Shown here: positions 23,117 through 32,139 of the stretch, in pieces | Layout of the letters: every line of letters begins with the position of its first letter | How positions within the stretch are numbered: position 1 is the first letter of the stretch | NCBI GenBank assembly: GCA_016342655.1 | Contig: JAEINL010000030.1 | Span: forward strand, 1 to 42,741 | DNA: 42,741 bases | DNA from: Sphaerochaeta sp. | Lineage (GTDB): Bacteria > Spirochaetota > Spirochaetia > Sphaerochaetales > Sphaerochaetaceae | Direction: 5' to 3' | The notes under the pieces: generated by a model | What the model was told of the DNA's origin: nothing | What the model saw: only the letters and a program-made list of their open reading frames with translations | Databases searched by the model: none | Translations under genes and position numbers: made by a program

Positions 23117-23782
23117 ATGAACAGTAATATTGTCGGATTAATTGCTTCCTTTGCCTTTCTTGGATTTGTCATTGTTTTTGCCTTTTTTTTAGGAAAAAAG
23201 ACAACCATAAGCAGTGAAACCATGCGTAAGATTATCCATATAGGGGTATCAAACTGGTGGTTCCTTGAGATTGCTTTTTTTACCAAGCTTTCCTATGCAC
23301 TTGTCGGTCCCATCTTTTTCATCATCTCCAATAGTTTTTTCACTTTCCTTGATTGGGGCAGGTTCGTTGGTATGAACGATAAGAAACGCAATTACGGCCT
23401 CATCTATTTCCCGGTGACCCTCTTGCTGATGGTTATCCTCCAGTATCAGGGAACTTTGCCTACCATAGCTTGTACCATCGGGGTGCTTGTCATGGGCTAT
23501 GGTGATGGCTTTGCCGCCCTGATAGGACGCAAATGGGGAAAGCGCAAACTGAATATTCCCAGTGGGGGAAAGACGTGGCTCGGTACTCTGGTAATGTTCT
23601 TAGTTAGCTTTCTGGTCACTTTCGTTTTCTTGATGCTAGCATCCCTTTCTTTTGTCAGTGCTTTTGGCATCGCCCTGCTTGTGGGGGTTGTATCAGCTAT
23701 TGTCGAGGCGATAACCCCGTTGGGGTTGGATAATCTCACCGTTCCTTTACTTGCAGCATTCATTGTAGGAGCCTTCGTATGA
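23117..23782 (+). CDS. phytol/dolichol kinase-like (CDP-DAG synthase superfamily) membrane protein
   Basis: A 221-aa polytopic membrane protein with about six or seven hydrophobic segments. It is related to the phytol kinase VTE5/dolichol kinase family, CTP-using kinases of isoprenoid alcohols: RKIIHIGVSNWW near the N-terminus, then VMGYGDGFAALIGRKWGKRKL, SGGKTWLGTLVMF and AIVEAITPLGLDNLTVPL, the conserved cytidylyltransferase-like motifs. An ATG at 23117 is preferred to a TTG at 23081, which would prepend a hydrophobic stretch. No ribosome site is visible, and TATACT lies five bases before the ATG, so the mRNA may be leaderless. The stop overlaps the DUF92 gene start by four bases. Confidence 0.8.
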   Translation: MNSNIVGLIASFAFLGFVIVFAFFLGKKTTISSETMRKIIHIGVSNWWFLEIAFFTKLSYALVGPIFFIISNSFFTFLDWGRFVGMNDKKRNYGLIYFPVTLLLMVILQYQGTLPTIACTIGVLVMGYGDGFAALIGRKWGKRKLNIPSGGKTWLGTLVMFLVSFLVTFVFLMLASLSFVSAFGIALLVGVVSAIVEAITPLGLDNLTVPLLAAFIVGAFV

Positions 23783-24645
23783 ATCTTGTCCTTTCCTCTG
23801 GCTCCTTTACGAATGTATTTGATCTCTGGTTCTTCTCATTACAGTACTCCTTCTGGTATCTAGCACTGATAATGCTCGTCTTCTCCCTGGTCTCCTATAA
23901 GGCGAGGCAGCTTACCGTCAGTGGTTCAATCGTCGCTTTCTTTGTAGGCTTTGGTATCACTTACTTTCTGGGCTTTGGTGCATTTACTACCATGATGCTC
24001 TTTTTCCTGTTTGCTGGTGTGTTGAGTAAGTTTTCAAAGATGCACTCCAAATTTGATGCAGAGGAAATTCAGAAGAAGGGTAGCAGGCGTGATGGGATGC
24101 AAGTGTTTGCTAATGGCGGCATGGCCCTTGTCGCGGCAGTATTGTATGGCCTCTCTCCTTCCATGGTAGCCTTGGTGATGTTCGGATCGAGTGTGGCTGA
24201 GGCTGCAAGCGATACCTTCGCAGGGGAGATAGGTATCCTTTCCAAGGCAAAACCCATCTCCATTATTACGGGACGGAAGATGAAACCGGGGCTTTCTGGG
24301 GCGATTAGTGCCCTTGGTAGTATTGCAGGTCTGTTGGGATCGCTGTTTGTCGCCCTCTATTGGATGAGTAATTTCTTCCCCCTTGAGGCCAAAAGTTTTG
24401 CCTACGCCTCGGTAGTCGCCATCAGTGGGTTTTTCGGCTGTCTCATGGATAGTGTGCTCGGAGCTACTGTCCAAGCACACTATTATGACCAGAAACGTGA
24501 TTGTCTTACCGAGCACTCCACCTCCGGAGGGAAAGAGCTACCCTTAGAACGCGGAATACGGTGGGTAGACAATGACCTGGTAAACTTGATGAGCAATGTA
24601 ATCGCAACGTTGCTCGGAGGCTCTCTTGTCCTTGTTATAGGATAA
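23779..24645 (+). CDS. DUF92/TMEM19 family membrane protein (phytyl-phosphate kinase VTE6-like)
   Basis: A 288-aa polytopic membrane protein with DUF92 hallmarks: RRDGMQVFANGG, GSSVAEAASDTFAGEIG, SIITGRKMKPGLSGAISALG and GCLMDSVLGATVQ. Plant VTE6 and cyanobacterial homologues in this family phosphorylate phytyl phosphate, the step after phytol kinase VTE5. Here it follows a VTE5-like gene with an ATGA overlap, so the pair could convert an isoprenoid alcohol to its diphosphate (inference). The conserved SGG near residue 250 (TSGGKELPL) is also present. Confidence 0.82.
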   Translation: MNLVLSSGSFTNVFDLWFFSLQYSFWYLALIMLVFSLVSYKARQLTVSGSIVAFFVGFGITYFLGFGAFTTMMLFFLFAGVLSKFSKMHSKFDAEEIQKKGSRRDGMQVFANGGMALVAAVLYGLSPSMVALVMFGSSVAEAASDTFAGEIGILSKAKPISIITGRKMKPGLSGAISALGSIAGLLGSLFVALYWMSNFFPLEAKSFAYASVVAISGFFGCLMDSVLGATVQAHYYDQKRDCLTEHSTSGGKELPLERGIRWVDNDLVNLMSNVIATLLGGSLVLVIG

Positions 24646-24759
24646 AATGTTCGTATCCACTTGCTTCTCTCCATTTTTATTTGTATGTTATTTCACGGTG
24701 GGATTGAATATGGCCCTCCTCGTATATTTTAGACCACATATTCTTAAGTGAGGATATAA

Positions 24760-26394
<1,635 letters not shown>

Positions 26395-26408
26395 GGGTAT
26401 GAAGAGAG

Positions 26409-26442
26409 GAAGGCCGCAAGGAAGTAATTCTTTGCGGCCTTC
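26409..26442 (+). terminator. terminator of groEL
   Basis: GAAGGCCGCAA (26409-26419) pairs with TTGCGGCCTTC (26432-26442) around a 12-base loop, 15 bases past the groEL stop. The T-run is weak (TTCGTGTC). Confidence 0.75.
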
Positions 26443-26483
26443 TTCGTGTCTGTCGCATGCATTTCAAGCGCGAATGGAAAAAC

Positions 26484-26513
26484 TTGACTACCATAGCTTG
26501 AACATGCTACTTT
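26484..26513 (+). promoter_or_regulatory. promoter of the yajC-secDF operon
   Basis: TTGACT (26484-26489) and TACTTT (26508-26513) have an 18-base spacer, about 85 bases before the yajC ATG. Confidence 0.45.
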
Positions 26514-26596
26514 AACCGGTACTTGGAAAATCTGCTGTAAAATACCTTTTACATCTGTTTCCTACATCCGAGTTCAATCAAAGTGAGGATATATCC

Positions 26597-27115
26597 ATGT
26601 TGTCATTTCTTAGCGCATTGGCCGCCCCCGAGGGTGGTACAGCAAGTTCTTCTGGTTCCATGATGACCACGTTCGTAACATTCGGGCTCATCATCGTCAT
26701 CTTCTATTTCCTAATCATTCGTCCGCAGAAGAAGCGGGATAAGGATACCAAGGAGATGCTCGCATCGGTCAAGAAAGGTGACAAGGTCGTTTCCATTGGA
26801 GGAATCCATGGTACAGTCATAGTTGTCAAAGAGACTACAGTTGTAGTAAAGGTTGATGACAATACACGCCTAGAGTTTTCCAGAAGTGCAATCAGTAGCA
26901 TTGTGAACCGCAAGGCTGAGACATCTTCTTCCAAGAAGAAGGGTCAGGTAGAAAAGGTTGCAGCCCCTGAAAAGGAAGTTGCTGAAGAAACCGCTGACGT
27001 TGAACCTATAGCTCCAGCTGCCACTAAGAAGAGCAAGGCAAAGGCAAAGGCAAAGAAAGAAGCTACAGATGCGACCGTTGTCGAGACGGCCCCCGAAAAC
27101 GACACTAAAAAATAA
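26597..27115 (+). CDS. yajC: preprotein translocase subunit YajC
   Basis: A 172-aa accessory subunit of the SecDF-YajC complex. A single membrane segment (about 25-42, ending FYFLIIRPQKKRDKD) precedes the conserved domain KKGDKVVSIGGIHGTVIVVKETTVVVKVDDNTRLEFSRSAI. The usual length is near 110 aa; here an extra tail of about 65 residues is rich in Lys, Ala and Glu and looks low-complexity. AGTGAGGATAT precedes the ATG. It is followed at 26 bases by secD. Confidence 0.93.
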   Translation: MLSFLSALAAPEGGTASSSGSMMTTFVTFGLIIVIFYFLIIRPQKKRDKDTKEMLASVKKGDKVVSIGGIHGTVIVVKETTVVVKVDDNTRLEFSRSAISSIVNRKAETSSSKKKGQVEKVAAPEKEVAEETADVEPIAPAATKKSKAKAKAKKEATDATVVETAPENDTKK

Positions 27116-27141
27116 ACTATAGAGACAATCTGGAGAGTATC

Positions 27142-28869
27142 ATGAAAAAACGGAGTCGTCTGGTGATTGTTCTGCTGGTGATCTTGATGTGTGGGTTCTT
27201 CCTGTATCCAACTATCAAGTGGTACGGTGGGGTACCTCAGAGCACTAAAGAATTGGCAACAGGCTCGAACGTGCAAATCAAGGAATATTCACGCGGACAA
27301 GCTTCGCGGGACCTTCGTGCATTAAAGGAATTGGTGGCGAAGGATCCCCTTACCACTCTTCCTAGCGAGTATGGATATCTGAAAGTACAGGCAAAAGCCA
27401 ACTATAAGGCTATGAAAAAACCTGTACCCAAGACATGGACAATGGAAGCCCTATTTGGTGGGTTCTACAATGAGCAGGGACTCTTTGACACCTGCGAAGC
27501 GTATTACCGTACCGAACTTCTCGACCTCAAGACCCTGAGTGGCAAGGCTTTGCAGCTTGGCTTGGATCTTCGGGGAGGCATGAGCATTCTTTTGGAAGCT
27601 GATGTCGAATCCTTTGAGGCAAAAAGAGGAGCTTCTGCTACTGCAGCCCAGGTCAGTGCAGCTGTCAAACAGGATATCGAAATCCTTGAGAAGCGTATTG
27701 ATCAGTTTGGTGTAAGCGAGCCTGTCATCAGGTTGCAGGGAACAGACCAGATCCTCATTGAGGTTCCCGGTGCTGCTGACCCTGAGAGGGTAAACTCCTT
27801 CCTCAGAGGCAAGGGCTCCTTGGAGTTCAAGATTGTCGACACAGCACTTACTGATGAGCTGACTGCCTTCTATAAGGCTAATCCCTCAGAAGTATATACC
27901 GATGCCGGTGCCCTGAAGCAACCTGAGTTTCTTCCTGCAGGCAAGCTTGCCGCAGGATATTATGTCAGCGATAGCTATGGTATCGATGAATTGGAACGCT
28001 ATGTGGTCATCGAAGAAGAGGTAGGACTCGATGGAAGCCATCTGGAAAGCGCAACCACAAGTACCGATGGTATCACCGGACGTCCTGTGGTCAACTTCCA
28101 ACTTGATAGCGTCGGTGGTGATGTCTTTTACAAGCTTACATCCACCCATGTCAATGATACTCTTGCAGTAGTCATGGACGGTAAGGTTAAGGCGATGGCA
28201 ACCATCACACAGGGGATTCGTAGTTCTGTACAGATTTCCGGGTTTACTGCTGCAGAAGCCAATGACCTCGCTATTGTATTGCGCACTGCTGCTCTTCCAA
28301 TAGAATTGACCGTTTCCAGCCAGCAGGCTGTTGGTGCAACCCTTGGTGAGGATGCGGTTAACGCCGGTCTGAAGGCTATCGCCCTTGGTCTTGTTCTGGT
28401 TGTGCTCTTCATGTTTGCTTACTACAGCCTCAGTGGCCTAATTGCGAACGTTGCCCTGCTATTCAATATGGTCATCATGATTTCCGTACTTTCCGCCTTT
28501 AACTTTACCTTGACCCTTACCAGTGTGGCAGGTCTTATCCTGACCCTCGGTATGGCTGTCGATACCAACGTAATCATCTTTGAGCGTATCAAGGAAGAGC
28601 GTAGGATGGGCAAGAGCGATATCGCCTCCATAAAGGCAGGTTTTGGCAAGGCTTTCTGGACAGTCATGGATGCAAACATCACGACCATCATTGCAGCTCT
28701 GGTCCTCTCTCAGCTTGGTACCAGTTCTGTTAAGGGTTTTGCCAACACCTTGGCAATTGGTATTGTCAGCTCAGTCTTTACCGCCCTGTTTGTGTCTCAC
28801 TTGATTTTTGATGCAACTGTAGCCGACCGTGAAGGCAAGAAGTTGCACATCAGCTGGAGGAAAAACTAA
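27142..28869 (+). CDS. secD: protein translocase subunit SecD
   Basis: A 575-aa inner-membrane subunit that uses proton motive force to drive late steps of Sec export. One N-terminal membrane segment (about 7-25) is followed by the large periplasmic region with LGLDLRGGMSILLEAD and RIDQFGVSEPVIRLQG. The C-terminal RND-type membrane region carries TLGMAVDTNVIIFERIKEE, with the key Asp. An N-terminal insertion of about 80 residues precedes the GLDLRGG motif. The stop is directly followed by the secF ATG, with no spacer. Confidence 0.96.
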   Translation: MKKRSRLVIVLLVILMCGFFLYPTIKWYGGVPQSTKELATGSNVQIKEYSRGQASRDLRALKELVAKDPLTTLPSEYGYLKVQAKANYKAMKKPVPKTWTMEALFGGFYNEQGLFDTCEAYYRTELLDLKTLSGKALQLGLDLRGGMSILLEADVESFEAKRGASATAAQVSAAVKQDIEILEKRIDQFGVSEPVIRLQGTDQILIEVPGAADPERVNSFLRGKGSLEFKIVDTALTDELTAFYKANPSEVYTDAGALKQPEFLPAGKLAAGYYVSDSYGIDELERYVVIEEEVGLDGSHLESATTSTDGITGRPVVNFQLDSVGGDVFYKLTSTHVNDTLAVVMDGKVKAMATITQGIRSSVQISGFTAAEANDLAIVLRTAALPIELTVSSQQAVGATLGEDAVNAGLKAIALGLVLVVLFMFAYYSLSGLIANVALLFNMVIMISVLSAFNFTLTLTSVAGLILTLGMAVDTNVIIFERIKEERRMGKSDIASIKAGFGKAFWTVMDANITTIIAALVLSQLGTSSVKGFANTLAIGIVSSVFTALFVSHLIFDATVADREGKKLHISWRKN

Positions 28870-30075
28870 ATGCCTAAGAAAGATATTCCTGTTATCAGAT
28901 ACCGTTGGTTTGCTTGGGTTCTGGCAATAGTTCTCCTGCTTGTGGGAGGTGGTGCTTTTATTGTCAACGGTGGGTTTAACCTTGGTGTTGACTTTGAGAG
29001 CGGACTTAGCCAGCGCATCCAGGTAGCACCTGTCGGTCTGACTGTAAGCTATTCCGGTAATGAGGATGCAGTCCTCTCCATCTCTGGTTCCGCCCTCACC
29101 CTTGAGGTCCGCGGCGCTGAAGGTGTTTCGATCAAAACGTTCAAGTCAGCTTCATATCCAACTGCTGCCGATCTGGCTGTAGCTTTGAATGCTGTTGATA
29201 AAATTGAAGCAGTAGCACTCAAGGGTTCCTTTGATACTGCAGACCTGCTTTCAGGCTATGGCTTTCCAGCCACCCTCAGCACCAATCCTACCCAACTGAA
29301 CTTCAAGGCTTCAGGCAGTGTCTCCATCGAAGACATCCGTGTAGCTCTTGAGGCTCTTGGCAACGTGAAAGTGCAGACCATGGGTGCTTCTGACGGGCAG
29401 ATGTTCCAGGTTCGTTTGGGTATCAAGGATGATGACACCCAAGCTTCCATGGAAGAGGATGTCAGACTCGCCCTTGATGCACATTTTGGTGAAGGTAGCG
29501 TCGTCGTCCTTGCCAGTGATTACATTGGGGCAAAGTTCAGCAAGACCCTGGTATCCAGTTCTATTCTTGCCATCATTGTGGCTATGGCTTTGATTTTGGT
29601 ATACATCTGGTTCCGCTTTAGGATTGCTTATGCAGTATCCTCTCTCATTGCCTTGGTGCATGACGTGCTCATGTTGCTTGGGATCATCGCACTGTTCCAG
29701 TTCGAGTTCTCCAGCACAACCATAGCCGCTCTCTTGACAATTATTGGGTATTCGCTGAACAACACCATTGTAATTTTCGACCGTATCCGTGAAAATGTCA
29801 GCCTGCACAAGGAAGTTAGTCTTTCTGTTCAGATCGACAAGAGCGTCACCCAGTCGTTGTCCCGAACCATTATGAGTGCGGTAACAACTCTGGCAGCAAT
29901 TTTGCCCTTGGCAGTTTTTGCTAGTGGTGACATCAGAATGTTTGCGGTGAATATGGGCTTTGGAATCCTGATTGGTACCTTCTCCTCCAACCTGCTTGCA
30001 CCTGCAATGCTCTATTGGATCAGCAAGGCTCAGAAAAAGGGTAATATCGTTAGAAAGGTAGAAACGGCTAAGTAA
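28870..30075 (+). CDS. secF: protein translocase subunit SecF
   Basis: A 401-aa membrane partner of SecD. An N-terminal membrane segment (about 14-31) precedes NLGVDFESGLSQRIQ, a variant of the family's GxDFxGG motif with Glu-Ser in place of the usual residues. The membrane region contains TIIGYSLNNTIVIFDRIREN. The periplasmic part is longer than in E. coli SecF (323 aa). It is the last gene of the operon, with a strong terminator 21 bases after the stop. Confidence 0.95.
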   Translation: MPKKDIPVIRYRWFAWVLAIVLLLVGGGAFIVNGGFNLGVDFESGLSQRIQVAPVGLTVSYSGNEDAVLSISGSALTLEVRGAEGVSIKTFKSASYPTAADLAVALNAVDKIEAVALKGSFDTADLLSGYGFPATLSTNPTQLNFKASGSVSIEDIRVALEALGNVKVQTMGASDGQMFQVRLGIKDDDTQASMEEDVRLALDAHFGEGSVVVLASDYIGAKFSKTLVSSSILAIIVAMALILVYIWFRFRIAYAVSSLIALVHDVLMLLGIIALFQFEFSSTTIAALLTIIGYSLNNTIVIFDRIRENVSLHKEVSLSVQIDKSVTQSLSRTIMSAVTTLAAILPLAVFASGDIRMFAVNMGFGILIGTFSSNLLAPAMLYWISKAQKKGNIVRKVETAK

Positions 30076-30096
30076 CTAGCAAGTACTATGCGAATG

Positions 30097-30131
30097 CGCC
30101 GCCGTGGGGTCTCCTTGCGGTGGCGTTTTTT
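30097..30131 (+). terminator. terminator of the yajC-secDF operon
   Basis: CGCCGCCGT (30097-30105) pairs with GCGGTGGCG (30117-30125), including two G-U pairs, and is followed by six Ts. ispH starts 15 bases later, so some read-through is possible. Confidence 0.8.
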
Positions 30132-30146
30132 ACTTAGGGGGTTAGG

Positions 30147-31004
30147 ATGGAACTTATACTTTCCGATACGATGGGGTACTGTGGAGGAGTCTTTAGGGCA
30201 ATTTCCATGGTTGAACAGGCCATTGATGAAGCAAAGCAGAAGGGTGTTCCGGTCTATTCTCTAGGGAGGGTCATCCACAACTCGCAGGTATGTTCCTCCT
30301 TTACGGACCAAGGCCTTGAGACCATCACATCAGCAGATGGTCATCCACCGGGGATTGTGGTCCTTCGGGCCCATGGCGTGGCAGATGCACTTAGGCGTCA
30401 GTTTGTCGATTCGGGCTTTACCATAATGGACGCAACCTGCCCTGTGGTCTCGCGTAACCTCAACCTTATAGCCAAGAACCAGAAAGATGCTGAAATCGTT
30501 ATTGTAGGACATGAGAATCATCCGGAAACCCTTGCTATGCAGGGTGTGGAAAGGAATGGACGTGCCTATCCGTCGATTTCCATAATTAGCCCAGCAGATG
30601 TATCACAACTTAAGAAGGGCAGAGCGTATGCTGTCTTTGTCCAGACAACGTTTGACCGCCTTCTTTGGAGGGAGGTCAGGTCAGCTCTTCTTGCCTTAAA
30701 GGTGCAGGGGTATTCCATAGAGTTCTGCAATGAAGTGTGCCCCAGTTCAGTGAACAGACGTGATGCTGTCTTGCGTCTCAGTGAACAGTGTGATGCCATC
30801 TTGGTGGTAGGAGGCAAAGATAGTGCCAATACCAGGGCTTTGTATACCTTGGTAGTAGGTATTGGAAAAAAAGCCTGGCATATCGAAACTGAAGATGAAA
30901 TTACATCTGAAATGAAAGGTTATGCTATACTAGGAATTACCGCAGGGGCTTCAACGCCCCCTCAGACCATTGATGCGGTGATTGCAAAGCTAAAGGAGAA
31001 CTGA
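30147..31004 (+). CDS. ispH: 4-hydroxy-3-methylbut-2-enyl diphosphate reductase
   Basis: The last enzyme of the MEP isoprenoid pathway (LytB/IspH), reducing HMBPP to IPP and DMAPP with an Fe-S cluster. The three cluster cysteines are C12 (GYCGGV), C98 (DATCP) and C198 (NEVCPSSVNRRDA). Substrate residues lie in LRAHGV (H76), GHENHPE (H125/E127) and QTT (167-168), and in the C-terminal GITAGASTP. Length is 285 aa, normal for the short form. AGGGGG lies upstream. It sits two bases before rex, as a two-gene unit. Confidence 0.95.
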   Translation: MELILSDTMGYCGGVFRAISMVEQAIDEAKQKGVPVYSLGRVIHNSQVCSSFTDQGLETITSADGHPPGIVVLRAHGVADALRRQFVDSGFTIMDATCPVVSRNLNLIAKNQKDAEIVIVGHENHPETLAMQGVERNGRAYPSISIISPADVSQLKKGRAYAVFVQTTFDRLLWREVRSALLALKVQGYSIEFCNEVCPSSVNRRDAVLRLSEQCDAILVVGGKDSANTRALYTLVVGIGKKAWHIETEDEITSEMKGYAILGITAGASTPPQTIDAVIAKLKEN

Positions 31005-31006
31005 AC

Positions 31007-31678
31007 ATGGATATTCCCAACAGAGATATACCTATACCCACGATTAAGCGACTTCCCTCCTACCTACGCCTTTTGAAGCAATATTTTGAGGATGGGCAGA
31101 AGATGATCTCTGCGACAACCCTTGCTGAGGAGCTTGGGCTCAAGCCCATTCAGGTTCGCAAAGATATTTCCTGTACTGGTATCGAAGGCAGGCCAAAGGT
31201 TGGCTTTTCCGTTGTCCGACTTATTGATGCCATCATCCATACGTTGGGGTGGGACAACTCCACAGATGCTATATTGGTGGGAGCAGGCCATCTTGGGTCT
31301 GCCCTTGCACGCTACGAGGGATTCGGCACCTATGGGCTCAAGATTGTGGCAGCCTTTGATATCGATGAGGCTAAGTGGGGTGCCAAATTGGGTGAGGTTC
31401 CAGTCTACTCCATTGGAGACATTAGGGAGTACCTCAAGGCGAATCATGTGAATATTGGAGTTCTTACAGTACCGGCCATGCATGCACAGGAAGTGGCGGA
31501 GCTGCTGGTCAGCTGTGGAATCATGGCAATTTGGAATTTTGCTCCGAAAGATCTCAAGCTTCCAGAAAGGGTTGTCGTGCAACGCACCGACCTTGCTACA
31601 AGCTTTGCTGTTCTCTCTGCAAAAGTGAAGCGTAAGATTTCCGATGAGGACCTTGCAAGCGAAGTTGACAAGTGGTAG
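31007..31678 (+). CDS. rex: redox-sensing transcriptional repressor Rex
   Basis: A 223-aa NADH/NAD+-sensing repressor of fermentative and energy genes. The N-terminal winged helix reads KRLPSYLRLLKQY...ISATTLAEELGLKPIQVRKDIS. The Rossmann domain has VGAGHLGSAL, where the usual motif is GAGNLG. The C-terminal domain-swap helix includes VVVQRTDLATSFAVLSAKV. AAGGAG precedes the ATG. It is immediately upstream of the hydrogenase cluster, but no clear Rex operator was found before that cluster. Confidence 0.93.
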   Translation: MDIPNRDIPIPTIKRLPSYLRLLKQYFEDGQKMISATTLAEELGLKPIQVRKDISCTGIEGRPKVGFSVVRLIDAIIHTLGWDNSTDAILVGAGHLGSALARYEGFGTYGLKIVAAFDIDEAKWGAKLGEVPVYSIGDIREYLKANHVNIGVLTVPAMHAQEVAELLVSCGIMAIWNFAPKDLKLPERVVVQRTDLATSFAVLSAKVKRKISDEDLASEVDKW

Positions 31679-31711
31679 ATGGTATTGTAATCGTATGATT
31701 GCAAGTATTAC

Positions 31712-31754
31712 AAACCCATTTAAATATTCGTATAGGAATATTAAAATGGGTTTT
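31712..31754 (+). terminator. terminator of ispH-rex
   Basis: A 10-bp outer stem (31712-31721 with 31744-31753) and a 7-bp inner stem (31723-31729 with 31736-31742) separated by one mismatch, with a 6-base loop and then TATAG. It lies about 35 bases past the rex stop. Confidence 0.8.
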
Positions 31755-31818
31755 ATAGTATAAGAAACTACAAAAATATAATTACTGTACCATTTAAAAT
31801 ACCTTATCTTTGTTTTTG

Positions 31819-31847
31819 TTGACTCTCTTGGGATAAATGGATACCAT
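31819..31847 (+). promoter_or_regulatory. promoter of the hydrogenase cluster
   Basis: TTGACT (31819-31824) and TACCAT (31842-31847) are 17 bases apart, about 30 bases before the first gene. No Rex-type palindrome is evident around it. Confidence 0.45.
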
Positions 31848-31878
31848 GCAGACAGAGATGACCTAGAGGGAAGTGAAT

Positions 31879-32139
31879 ATGGAAAAAATACTTGTTGAAT
31901 TGTGTATGGGAAGCTCTTGTTTTGCACGGGGCAATGCACAGACACTGACCATGCTTGAGAACTATATCGCTGAGAACAAGCTTGGTGATAGGGTGGATCT
32001 GATTGGGCATCTCTGTCTAGGCGCCTGTTCTATAGGTCCAAATGTAAGGATAGGGGATGTTACCCATAGTGGAATATCGTCTGAATGTGTGCTTGACCTG
32101 CTACGTGAAGCCTTGGATACTCAGGAAGGAGCGGTGTAG
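31879..32139 (+). CDS. thioredoxin-like [2Fe-2S] ferredoxin, NuoE/HfsA-like
   Basis: An 86-aa small [2Fe-2S] protein. Cysteines are arranged as CMGSSCFARGN and GHLCLGACSIGPNV, the four-ligand pattern of the NuoE/HydC thioredoxin-like domain. The ATG at 31879 has GAGGG eight bases upstream; a GTG at 31873 is too close to the site. It overlaps the next gene start by one base. Role: electron shuttle for the adjacent PAS-hydrogenase (inference from context). Confidence 0.82.
   Translation: MEKILVELCMGSSCFARGNAQTLTMLENYIAENKLGDRVDLIGHLCLGACSIGPNVRIGDVTHSGISSECVLDLLREALDTQEGAV

Noticed and set aside
31064-31945. 293-aa open frame antisense to rex and across the hydrogenase promoter
   Set aside because: It overlaps rex, a strong terminator and a promoter, and its sequence has no family features.
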